From: Allobaculum mucilyticum
GTDB taxonomy: Bacteria > Bacillota_I > Bacilli_A > Erysipelotrichales > Erysipelotrichaceae
Length of the DNA: 64,000 bases
Assembly (NCBI RefSeq): GCF_022701195.1
Contig: NZ_CP078089.1
Coordinates: 1,426,001-1,490,000 of the forward strand
Direction: 5' to 3'
Shown one piece after another: positions 53,286 to 61,286 of the stretch. Made by a program: the position numbers and the translations under genes. Below the pieces are notes generated by a model. That model saw nothing but the letters and a program-made list of their open reading frames with translations, searched no databases and was not told the origin of the DNA. Within the stretch, counting starts at the first letter, position 1. Every line of letters begins with the position of its first letter.

Positions 53286-53934
53286 AAACCATCCTCATTG
53301 CAGGCGAAACCGCCTTCTGTTTCCTAATGATAACATGACCTGCAAATCCCTAATCCTCTCAGACCAACTCCCCATCGGGTTTGTCCGTTTTTTTGAATCG
53401 TTGTGCGCTATTTCGCGGCGGTCTGTTTTTTCGAACCCTTCCTGGGTACTTCTTTCTGGCTGTTCATGCGTCTTTTTCTGGCACTCTTTCTGCCTGTGAC
53501 AGACACATTTTCATCCGGAACGCTGCCGAATTTCACTCTCTTATCCGGATTCTCTGGCAGTCTTTGCGGTCTCATTCATCTTCTGCATGAGTGGGGATGG
53601 TGAAGGGATGATGGAAGGTGTGTCAGAGGGGCAGTCTGATCAGGAAAACACCTGGAAAGCGCCGGATTTCATTTTCCGGTTTATCCGCTTCATACTCATG
53701 GAAGCAGCGTTTTTTGCGGTTTCATATGATCAGCCCGGACTTTACAGGTTCTTTGCACAAAGGCGGGCAGAGGATTAGAAAAAATTAAGATGTCCTGTCT
53801 GTGAATCCCTATGCTTTTTGGTACATTGTAAAAGCGCATCTGCACCATTCGTTTTTTTACCCTTCCCGCACGGCAGACAGAGCTGCGTTCTGTCCGTCTG
53901 CGAAATTCCATAACAGAAAGGAGGAATCTGAACT
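53286..53934. other. 649-bp intergenic region, nothing recognised
   Basis: Divergent spacer between the PurD-like gene and the deacetylase gene. It is T-rich at first and must hold both promoters. Several short frames on the plus strand are without ribosome sites or recognisable sequence. Confidence 0.4.
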
Positions 53935-55386
53935 ATGTCCGATTCCGCTGTACATACCCCCACACACCCAAAGTCGAACCTCCCGAAGAAAAAGAAGAAG
54001 CTTCGGATTGGACGAATCGTTCTGCTGCTGGTCATTCTGGCAGCCGTGATTGGCGGCGGCTGGTTTCTCTATAAGACACTGAACCCGATTACCCTTGTCT
54101 CCGACACCTACGTAGCCCAGTACGGACAGCCCTTTGACTCGAAAGCCAACCTGGCTGATGTCTTCATGGACTCCAAAGACCGGGTCGTCTTTGAAGGCGA
54201 TGTGGATACCTCCGTTGTCTCCACAACACAGTGCCTGTACCGCTATAAAGGAAAAGAGTATCCCTTTACCGTCTCCGTGCGCGATACGGAAGGTCCGCAA
54301 CTTGAAGTTCAGGATGTAACGATTTCGACCAACGAAAACCTTACCCCGGAAAACTTCGTCGTCTCTGTCGCCGATCCGTCCAACTACACGCTGAAAATCG
54401 CCGGCGATGATCCCGACGGCAAGCCTGGAACCTATACGATCCAGGTTATGGCCCGTGACAACTACGACAACACGACCATCAAGACCGCAACACTGACCCG
54501 CTATGCCGATACCGAAGCACCGGAGATCGAAAACTTCTCCGACAAGCTGACTCTTCTGCAGGGTAACGACTATCCGACTTCTTCCATCGTTCTCAAGGAC
54601 GATTACGACCCTTCGCCAAACCTTTACATCAGCACCGAACACCTGAATACGACCGAACCCGGTCAGTATCCGGTTTCCATGACCACAACTGACCGGTCGG
54701 GCAACTCGCGAACCTACGAGCAGACTGTTACGGTTGAAGCCAATCCGGATTACGGCAAGAAGTTCATCTATCTGACCTTCGATGACGGTCCTTCTGAAGT
54801 TACGCCCCGCATTCTCGATACGCTGAGTGCCAACGGTGTTACCGCGACCTTCTTTGTCACCGGTGCCTATCCCGACTACTACGGTCTGATGAAAGATATC
54901 TTGGATCAGGGCAGCGAGATTGCTCTGCATACCTATTCACATAACTACTCGGAACTGTATTCGAGCGAAGATGCCTACTTTGAAGACCTGCAGGCGATCA
55001 GCGATCTGGTCAAAAAGGAAACCGGCTATACCGCTCATGTCATCCGCTTCCCTGGCGGATCGTCCAACTCCGTTTCAGCGCAGTATTCACAGGGCATCAT
55101 GAGCAAGCTGGTCAATGAAGTCGAAGACCGCGGCTATGCTTATTTCGACTGGAACAGCGATTCCGGCGATGCTTCCGGCAACAATGTCGATCCGCAGATC
55201 ATTATCGAAAAATCCTGCAGTTCCATCGGTTCCGACAACGTTGTCATTCTGATGCATGACGCTCCTGCCAAATCAACCACTGCCGATGCGCTCGATACCA
55301 TCATCAAACGCTACAAAGAAGCAGGCTATGAGTTCCGCAACCTGAGCGTGGACACGCCGCCTGTTCATCACACCGTCACCAACTGA
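53935..55386 (+). CDS. membrane-anchored polysaccharide deacetylase (PgdA/NodB type)
   Basis: Removes acetyl groups from cell-wall or surface sugars, 483 residues. A basic N-terminus with one membrane helix (about 27-48) is followed by two or three beta-sandwich domains (about 55-275) with TDRSGNSRTYEQTVTVE. The NodB domain (about 280-470) has YLTFDDGPSEVTPRIL (catalytic Asp-Asp), ALHTYSHNYS (metal His pair), IRFPGGSSNSV, DWNSDSGDAS and VVILMHDA, all five motifs intact. AAAGGAGG precedes the ATG at 53935. Such enzymes give lysozyme resistance when they act on peptidoglycan; the substrate here is inferred. Confidence 0.93.
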   Translation: MSDSAVHTPTHPKSNLPKKKKKLRIGRIVLLLVILAAVIGGGWFLYKTLNPITLVSDTYVAQYGQPFDSKANLADVFMDSKDRVVFEGDVDTSVVSTTQCLYRYKGKEYPFTVSVRDTEGPQLEVQDVTISTNENLTPENFVVSVADPSNYTLKIAGDDPDGKPGTYTIQVMARDNYDNTTIKTATLTRYADTEAPEIENFSDKLTLLQGNDYPTSSIVLKDDYDPSPNLYISTEHLNTTEPGQYPVSMTTTDRSGNSRTYEQTVTVEANPDYGKKFIYLTFDDGPSEVTPRILDTLSANGVTATFFVTGAYPDYYGLMKDILDQGSEIALHTYSHNYSELYSSEDAYFEDLQAISDLVKKETGYTAHVIRFPGGSSNSVSAQYSQGIMSKLVNEVEDRGYAYFDWNSDSGDASGNNVDPQIIIEKSCSSIGSDNVVILMHDAPAKSTTADALDTIIKRYKEAGYEFRNLSVDTPPVHHTVTN

Positions 55387-55444
55387 TGCCTGAAGGAAGA
55401 TTTACCTTCGTTCCAATCTTCAGTTATTCTGATCTGACGCTTTG

Positions 55445-55476
55445 CGCCGGATTCAGCTTTCCTGCTGAATCCGGCG
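55445..55476 (+). terminator. terminator of the deacetylase gene
   Basis: CGCCGGATTCAGC and GCTGAATCCGGCG form a 13-bp perfect stem with a six-base loop, followed by seven T residues. Confidence 0.9.
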
Positions 55477-55617
55477 TTTTTTTCAGCCAGAAACAGAGGA
55501 GGAGATCCAGGAAGAGAAAGGACAATCTAAAATTTCTTGAGGTGGGCACAGACCTATAAAGTTTTCTGAGGTGCGAACCTCAAGAGACTAAGGCGACCTT
55601 TAAAGCTTCGTGAGGCT

Positions 55618-55697
55618 GGGGGGGGGAGGTGTCAGCTGAAGTGGGGCATTAGACATAGCTCGGACCATGCCCCCTGGAAGCTGACACCTCCCCCCCT
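55618..55697. repeat. long hairpin in the left leader of the ISL3 element
   Basis: GGGGGGAGGTGTCAGCT (55621-55637) is perfectly complementary to 55679-55695; a second stem GGGGCAT/ATGCCCC lies inside. Nine G residues stand at the base. No coding function is seen. Confidence 0.85.
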
Positions 55698-55856
55698 ATC
55701 CATTTTCTTGAGGTTTTCGCCTCTCTGAGACTTATGGGTATTGAAAGAGCTTTCCGCACGAAATACAGTTAGGAGTAACAAAGCGTAAAAAAAGGACGAA
55801 ACCCCATTTGAAGTTGGCCACTCAAAAGGTTTCGTCCTGCCCAGAAAGGCATCTAT

Positions 55857-56408
55857 ATGATAACAATCGGACATCCCCTTAACAACGATCTCCTTAAGAA
55901 TACAGATTCGGATCCGACTGCTATCCAACATCACCTTCAGTCTGAATACAACCAGGACTACGATCATTTTATGGCTGGTCATCCTGTCTGCCCTGATTGC
56001 GGACATCGGCTGTACCGCCATGACACATGCAACCGAAGTGTTAAGATCCAATCGGCACAAACCGTAGTAAGCCTCACTATCCACCGAGTCCATTGCCCAC
56101 ATTGCGGCAGAACCCATCGTGTTCTGCCGCTTTTCGTCATTCCCAGCTTCCAGATCTGCAGCGACACCGCTGCTGAAATCATTCAGCTTCACAACAGTGG
56201 AAAGCCAGTTTCCAAGCAGTCCAACGGACTGGTTGATGCATCGACGGCCTACCGCTTTCTAAACCAGATGAAGAAGCGCTTTTCTGCCGTTCTTAAACGA
56301 CTGCGCACTTTCAACGATCTATTCACATGTTCCGCAGTAAAAATCGGTCCTTACCTGATGATTTCTCCTGGATTTCTGCATTTTTCGATTTTTCAACCTA
56401 TAACGTGA
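55857..56408 (+). CDS. zinc-finger accessory protein of the ISL3 element (DUF6431-like)
   Basis: 183 residues. A zinc ribbon is visible as CPDCGHRLYRHDTC and CPHCGRTHRVLP, followed by a helical region with a likely helix-turn-helix (residues about 100-150, GKPVSKQSNGLVDASTAYRF). Proteins of this type accompany some ISL3 transposases and resemble their N-terminal DNA-binding half without the catalytic domain. The final 25 residues look less conserved, and truncation by a small lesion cannot be excluded. It lies 51 bp before the transposase gene. Probably binds the element ends or regulates transposition; that role is inference. Confidence 0.7.
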   Translation: MITIGHPLNNDLLKNTDSDPTAIQHHLQSEYNQDYDHFMAGHPVCPDCGHRLYRHDTCNRSVKIQSAQTVVSLTIHRVHCPHCGRTHRVLPLFVIPSFQICSDTAAEIIQLHNSGKPVSKQSNGLVDASTAYRFLNQMKKRFSAVLKRLRTFNDLFTCSAVKIGPYLMISPGFLHFSIFQPIT

Positions 56409-56459
56409 CGCGTCATTTCTCCTCCTATGAGAATCTGCCATCACTAAGGAGGAAGGACT

Positions 56460-57911
56460 ATGCGCAAGAAGGCAGAAACCCGTAATGTACCGATAACTTC
56501 TCTCGAAAATTCCGTTCTTGAGCTCTATGGACTAGATCAGAACGCCGTCGAGAGTCTTTCGTCTACCAATCTGGGTGATTTAGTCATTATCAACGTCACT
56601 TTAAAACCGGATTATCCACCCTGTCCAAGATGCGGACATGAGCATCCGAATGTCTGTAACTACGTGGACAAAACAATAACTCATTCAATTCTTCATAACT
56701 GCCGCTGTCAGATTAACTATCATGCCCGCCGCTATAAATGTCCGGTATGTAATCGTACCTGGTATGAATTTAATCCCTTCGTTTTCAAGAAGCAGAGGAT
56801 CTCGGTCTCTACTGTCGTATGCGTCCTCGAGGAAATGAGAGACCCAGCCGTAACATTTACATCAGTTGCCAAGCGCTATAATCTCTCGCCTACGACTGTT
56901 CAGCACATCTTCGACGATCATGTCCAGATCCCCAAAGCGACGACGCTTCCCCGCGTGCTGCAGCTTGACGAGACTTATTCCTTTAAGTCGGGAACCTCAG
57001 TCTATGTATGCATGCTTCTGGACTACGACACACAGACCGCTGTTGATCTGCTTCCCAGCCGGAAAAAGCAGGATCTTATCGACTTCTTCAGCAGTTTCCC
57101 GCTGGAAGAGAGACAAAAAGTTCGGTTTATTGCAGCGGATATGTACGAGACTTACAGGGTTGTCTGTAAAAAGTTCTTTCCAGACGCGATCTATGCCTGT
57201 GACAGGTTCCATGTGATGCAGGAATTCAACAGGCGACTGACTGAGGTCCGCATCCGGACGATGAAAGGCACCCTGAAAGGGTCCGATGAATATTACCTTC
57301 TGAAACACCAGAATCACCTTCTCGGAATTAAGCCCAATGCAAAAAAGAGGATTAAAAATCCAGATCCATATTCGAAGAAGAAGAAAGATATTTGGGTAGA
57401 CGTATTTGATCCGAACGGTGAACGCACCTACAATGCCCACTTCAAGACGTGGTTAAACGAGTATGAGCTCCGTGAGCTTCTGCTGAGTATCAGCGATGAT
57501 CTTACGGAAGCCTATGAAATGCGAAATACCCTGAGCGAGTTCTTTAGAAATGGAACAAAGGTGGATGCCGCCGATCGGCTGCAGGTCATTCTCGCAGATC
57601 TTAACCGGTCCCAGGTTAAGGAACTTAACGCATTCGGACAGACTGTAGTCAACTGGTTCAGGGAGATCGTTAATTCTTTCGAGATCGTCAAGACGGAGTA
57701 CGTCGTTGACAAGAAGAACGGAAAAGCTCGAAGGAAGGATCACCGGCTGACTTCTTCTATGATCGAAAATCGAAACAAACTCGTGAAACAGATCAAGAAC
57801 AACGCGAATGGATACACGAACTGGAAGCGATTCAGAAATCGCGTCCTGTACGTATTGAATCGGCCAGCCTTTAGATTGGAGCCGTTCGAGAAAGAAGACA
57901 AGGGAAAGTAA
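56460..57911 (+). CDS. ISL3-family transposase
   Basis: 483 residues, intact. CPRCGHEHPNVC and CPVCNRTW form the N-terminal zinc finger, then a helix-turn-helix (FTSVAKRYNLSPTTVQHIF). The DDE domain has VLQLDETYSFKSGTSVY (first Asp), FIAADMYETYRVVCKKFFP (second Asp), ACDRFHVMQEFNRRL and, near the end, SSMIENRNKLVKQIKN containing the Glu. AAGGAGGAAGG precedes the ATG at 56460. Full length for the family and bounded by intact ends, so probably mobile. Confidence 0.95.
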   Translation: MRKKAETRNVPITSLENSVLELYGLDQNAVESLSSTNLGDLVIINVTLKPDYPPCPRCGHEHPNVCNYVDKTITHSILHNCRCQINYHARRYKCPVCNRTWYEFNPFVFKKQRISVSTVVCVLEEMRDPAVTFTSVAKRYNLSPTTVQHIFDDHVQIPKATTLPRVLQLDETYSFKSGTSVYVCMLLDYDTQTAVDLLPSRKKQDLIDFFSSFPLEERQKVRFIAADMYETYRVVCKKFFPDAIYACDRFHVMQEFNRRLTEVRIRTMKGTLKGSDEYYLLKHQNHLLGIKPNAKKRIKNPDPYSKKKKDIWVDVFDPNGERTYNAHFKTWLNEYELRELLLSISDDLTEAYEMRNTLSEFFRNGTKVDAADRLQVILADLNRSQVKELNAFGQTVVNWFREIVNSFEIVKTEYVVDKKNGKARRKDHRLTSSMIENRNKLVKQIKNNANGYTNWKRFRNRVLYVLNRPAFRLEPFEKEDKGK

Positions 57912-58116
57912 TGACAGTCCAGGTTCCCCTTTAAACAAAAATGAGGTTTTGAAACCTCAAGCTTTTGAAAAGCTCGTAGGTATCAAAACCTCAACAAAAT
58001 TTAGAGCGCCAGAGAAAGAAGATGGCGAAAACGAGAAAAGAAAAAACGCCCGGATCGCGGGCGTTGATTTTCATAGCTGTGGAGCAGAGCCAGTCTGTCC
58101 GGTTTTGCTTATCGAC

Positions 58117-59037
58117 TTAAAGGTCTGTGACAAAGTGGAAGGCTTCATCAGCTGCTGTAGCACCGTCGCCGCAGGCAGTGACGATCTGACGGAGATCCTT
58201 ATCGATCGCATCGCCGCAGGCTAAAATGCCAGGAACAGCTGTGCGCATCCGGCGGTCTGCTTCAATGTAGCCTTTGTCATTGAGGATGCCAAGATCCTTT
58301 ACAAATTCAGTTTCCGGAATCTGCCCGATGAACGGGAAAATACCGTCGCATTTGATGGTCGAGTCAAGATCATCTTCGAGATCGTGGATGACAAGACCAG
58401 TGACTTTTCCGTCTTCCATCAGGATTTTCTTCGGAACCGCATGACGGATGACTTCGATTTTGTCGTTTTCAAGCACTTCGCGCTGTGCTTTTTCCGATGC
58501 ACGGAAGACGTCACGGCGAATGATGATCGTAACGCGGGAAGCAAAACGGGTCAGGAACTGTGCTTCTTCAAGAGCGGAGTTTCCGCCGCCGATGACAACA
58601 ACTTCCTTGTTGCGGAAGAATGCTGCATCGCAGACGGCGCAGAAGCTTTCGCCATGACCGATGGCTTCCTGCTCGCCTTCAATGCCGAGCAGTCTTTCCT
58701 TGGCGCCTGTTGCGATAATTACGGATCCTGCATTGAGGATGGTTCCGTCTTTCAGGACGACCTGACGGTTCTTATTGACGCTTTCCACTTCGCCGAACAT
58801 GAACTCGGCACCGAAGGATACCGACTGTTCGTACATCTGCATTGCCAGATCCGGTCCGGAAATGGAAGGAACGCCTGGATAGTTGTCCACCATATAGGTT
58901 TTCAGAAGCTTTCCGCCTGGAGCGGTTCCGTCGATCATGACGGTTCTCAGACCGGCGCGGGATGCGTAAAGAGCAGCCGTCATGCCGGCAGGACCTGCAC
59001 CGATGATTACTGTTTCATAGTTTTTTTCTTCTGCCAT
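58117..59037 (-). CDS. trxB: thioredoxin reductase
   Basis: FAD enzyme that reduces thioredoxin with NADPH, 306 residues from ATG 59037, which overlaps the end of the phosphatase region (stop at 59039). VIIGAGPAGMTAALYASRAG binds FAD, CAVCDAAFF holds the redox cysteines 133 and 136, VVVIGGGNSALEEAQFL and RRDVFRASEKAQ bind NADPH, and ACGDAIDKDLRQIVTACGDG closes the FAD site. It is third in an hprK-ppaX-trxB string. Three thioredoxins at 29866, 32043 and 35756 are possible partners. Confidence 0.95.
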   Translation of the reverse strand: MAEEKNYETVIIGAGPAGMTAALYASRAGLRTVMIDGTAPGGKLLKTYMVDNYPGVPSISGPDLAMQMYEQSVSFGAEFMFGEVESVNKNRQVVLKDGTILNAGSVIIATGAKERLLGIEGEQEAIGHGESFCAVCDAAFFRNKEVVVIGGGNSALEEAQFLTRFASRVTIIIRRDVFRASEKAQREVLENDKIEVIRHAVPKKILMEDGKVTGLVIHDLEDDLDSTIKCDGIFPFIGQIPETEFVKDLGILNDKGYIEADRRMRTAVPGILACGDAIDKDLRQIVTACGDGATAADEAFHFVTDL

Positions 59038-59038
59038 G

Positions 59039-59722
59039 TTATTCAATCTCCCTGAGAAGGCCCGGAAGATCACGGAGATCTTCTATAAGATAGCGGGTGC
59101 CTTCTGCGAGCAAGGCTTTTTTCTGCGTGCTGTCTAAAGTATAGCCGATCGGAATAAAACGGGCCGCCTTTGCCGCCTGCACATCTGCAGCGTTGTCCCC
59201 TGCATAGACAACTTTCTTCCCTTCATAGCCCAGTTCTTTTGCTGCAAAGAGCAGACCGGCCGGATCAGGCTTGCAGGCAGGCTGATCTTCCCTGGCAAAG
59301 ACCGCATCAAAATACGGATCTAGATGGCAGATTTCCATGCCAAGCAGTACGGGATGGCGGCGCTTATTGGAGACGATTGCCATCGTATAGCCTTCGTCTT
59401 TGAGCTGTTGAATTACTTCAAGCGCATGCGGCATTTCCTTAAGCAGCGTGTAGTGAAGATCGAGATTGATCTTCTGATACAGATCGATCACTTCCTCGAT
59501 GCGATCCGGCTCAAAGTAGCGCAGGAACGTTTTCTCGAGTGTCGGTCCGAAAAAAGAGTAGAGCTCTTCATCGGAAAGGGCATAGTCCGGCAGTTCATGC
59601 GCAAACACCTGCCGGAAGGTTTCAAAAACCATGGCCTGCGAATCGATCAGCGTTCCGTCCAGATCGAAAAGAAGCAACGGAAGCTTCTCGTTTCTTTCTG
59701 ATGTATCGGGCTTTGTGTTCAT
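59039..59722 (-). CDS. ppaX: HAD-family pyrophosphatase, PpaX type
   Basis: 227 residues from ATG 59722, which follows AAGGAGAGA; an earlier frame to 59788 lacks a site. HAD motifs: LLFDLDGTLIDSQAM (nucleophile Asp), IVSNKRRHPV (Ser/Thr), CKPDPAGLLFAAKEL (Lys) and VYAGDNAADVQAA (metal Asp). In Bacillota PpaX hydrolyses the pyrophosphate set free when HPrK dephosphorylates P-Ser-HPr by phosphorolysis, and the genes are often adjacent, as here. That context is the reason for the specific name; the domain alone shows only a HAD phosphatase. Confidence 0.85.
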   Translation of the reverse strand: MNTKPDTSERNEKLPLLLFDLDGTLIDSQAMVFETFRQVFAHELPDYALSDEELYSFFGPTLEKTFLRYFEPDRIEEVIDLYQKINLDLHYTLLKEMPHALEVIQQLKDEGYTMAIVSNKRRHPVLLGMEICHLDPYFDAVFAREDQPACKPDPAGLLFAAKELGYEGKKVVYAGDNAADVQAAKAARFIPIGYTLDSTQKKALLAEGTRYLIEDLRDLPGLLREIE

Positions 59723-59864
59723 CCTGTCTCTCCTTCTGTGTGTTTTTCCTGTTTTACCACAGGATGGGTGCAGACAAAAGGACGGCATTGCCGTCCTGCG
59801 TTTTCATCTTTGTATGTAAATGAGTGAGTGTGTAAATCTGTGAATCCGTCTGCTGGCGAGATGG

Positions 59865-60812
59865 TTACTGCTGTTCTTCTTCCAGGCGGTTTCTCTCGAT
59901 TTCCTGCAGAACGAGTTCTTCGAACACTTTTGCGGAATCGAAACCGTCCTGCTGCAGAAGATAGTTGGTTACTGCAGTTTCGATGACCGTCGCCATGGGG
60001 CGGCCGTATGTTACGGGAATGACCATCTTGCGTACCGGAATGCCAAGGTAGGTATCGTACTGTTTGTCTTCAATGCCGATCCGGTCGTAGCTGACTTTCG
60101 GATCGTAGGCTTCCAGAACGATTTCGAAGCTGATTTCGGCGGAATTGGCAACGGATGTAATGCCGTAGAGACGTTTGACATCGATGATCCCTACGCCGCG
60201 CAGTTCCATGAATCCGGCAATGACCTGATGCGTCTTGCCGATCAGGCTGTTGTGAATCCGGTAGATATCGACCCGATCATCCGCAACAAGCTGATGACCG
60301 CGCTTGACCAGATCCAGAACGATTTCGCTTTTGCCTGTTCCGCTTGGACCGGTAATCAGCACGCCGACACCGTAAATCCGCACCAGTTCGCCATGGAGCA
60401 GCGTGGCGGGTGCGAGCAGTTCATCGAGATAGTTGGTCACGTTGACGACCACCTGGCTCGTTTTGGTTTTCGTTTCAAATACCGGGAAATCTTTGCGGTC
60501 GGCGATTTCCCGCAGGATCGGCGGGCAGGCATGGCTTCCCGTCAGAATGATGCAGGGGGTGTCGTTGTGCGTAATGAACTCAAACACGCGGCGCTGCGAA
60601 ATTTCATCCATCTCATCGGTAATGTAGCGGTATTCCTTGCCGCCGATAACAATCAGGCGCTTGGTCTGTGAATGGGAAAGATAGCCGGCCAGTTCAAGAC
60701 CCGGACGGTTGATGTCCGGCAGCGTAATTTCGCGCTCAAGCGATTTCCGTGTTCCGGCGACCTGTTCCCATTCAAATTTCTGTTCAAGATCCCGGACCGT
60801 TGCTTTGATCAT
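59865..60812 (-). CDS. hprK: HPr kinase/phosphorylase
   Basis: Sensor enzyme of carbon catabolite repression, 315 residues. It phosphorylates HPr at Ser46 with ATP or PPi and reverses this with phosphate. The N-terminal domain (1-130) is followed by VLITGPSGTGKSEIVLDL (P-loop 155-162), LVADDRVDIYRI, the HPrK signature MELRGVGIIDVKRLYG, and a C-terminal capping helix ending in an acidic tail. AAAGGGGAAG precedes ATG 60812. Next genes are ppaX and trxB in the same direction, 142 bp and then overlapping, so one transcript is likely. Confidence 0.97.
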   Translation of the reverse strand: MIKATVRDLEQKFEWEQVAGTRKSLEREITLPDINRPGLELAGYLSHSQTKRLIVIGGKEYRYITDEMDEISQRRVFEFITHNDTPCIILTGSHACPPILREIADRKDFPVFETKTKTSQVVVNVTNYLDELLAPATLLHGELVRIYGVGVLITGPSGTGKSEIVLDLVKRGHQLVADDRVDIYRIHNSLIGKTHQVIAGFMELRGVGIIDVKRLYGITSVANSAEISFEIVLEAYDPKVSYDRIGIEDKQYDTYLGIPVRKMVIPVTYGRPMATVIETAVTNYLLQQDGFDSAKVFEELVLQEIERNRLEEEQQ

Positions 60813-61286
60813 AGGCTCTTCCCCTTTCTGTATTTCTTTTCTGTATTTCTGTGCAGATGCTTTCCGTTAAGAGTATCTTCAGCTGTTTTGAATGGCGCAA
60901 AGCTTTCCATGCCTGAATTCTTTTATGCTGTTGCATAAGCTTGCACGCTGCCGCTGATCCATTTCTTAAAAAGCTGTATCTATTCAACCACGGAAGTCGA
61001 CAAATCCAATTGAACAAATTATATGTCAGGTATGTTTAGCCAAATTCAATACAAAAAAACTGAAAGTGTGTGAAAGCGGTACCACAAAAGAACAGCCATA
61101 ACGGACAGGCAACCCTGACAGAATACAGGAAAACTGGAAAAGCATGCAGTCTGAATGACTCATTTGCCACCATTCGCAATGTTCTCTTCTTTGATGCAAG
61201 AAAAAGGCAGAACAGAAAACGGTTCTGCTCTGCCTGAATGATGACTTGTAGAAAACTGAAAAAGAAATTCAGACCGCTCTTCCGGC
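60813..61286. other. 474-bp intergenic region with the uvrA terminator
   Basis: AGGCAGAACAG (61205-61215) and CTGCTCTGCCT (61225-61235) pair with one wobble and are followed by T residues on the minus strand, 50 bp after the uvrA stop. The rest, AT-rich and without a gene, must carry the hprK promoter. Confidence 0.65.

Larger units (their letters stand above)
55520..58010. mobile_element. complete ISL3-family element with accessory gene
   Basis: 2,491 bp. The ends are imperfect inverted repeats: GACAATCTAAAATTTCTTG on the left and GGCGCTCTAAATTTTGTTG on the right read inward. The element is flanked exactly by the 8-bp direct repeat AGAGAAAG (55512-55519 and 58011-58018), the target size expected for ISL3. 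It holds a zinc-finger accessory gene, an ISL3 transposase gene, and two hairpins in its left leader. Further TGAGGT...ACCTCA sub-repeats sit inside both ends. Confidence 0.85.

Noticed and set aside
53286-53934. Short plus-strand frames before the deacetylase gene
   Set aside because: No ribosome sites or protein-like composition; treated as intergenic.
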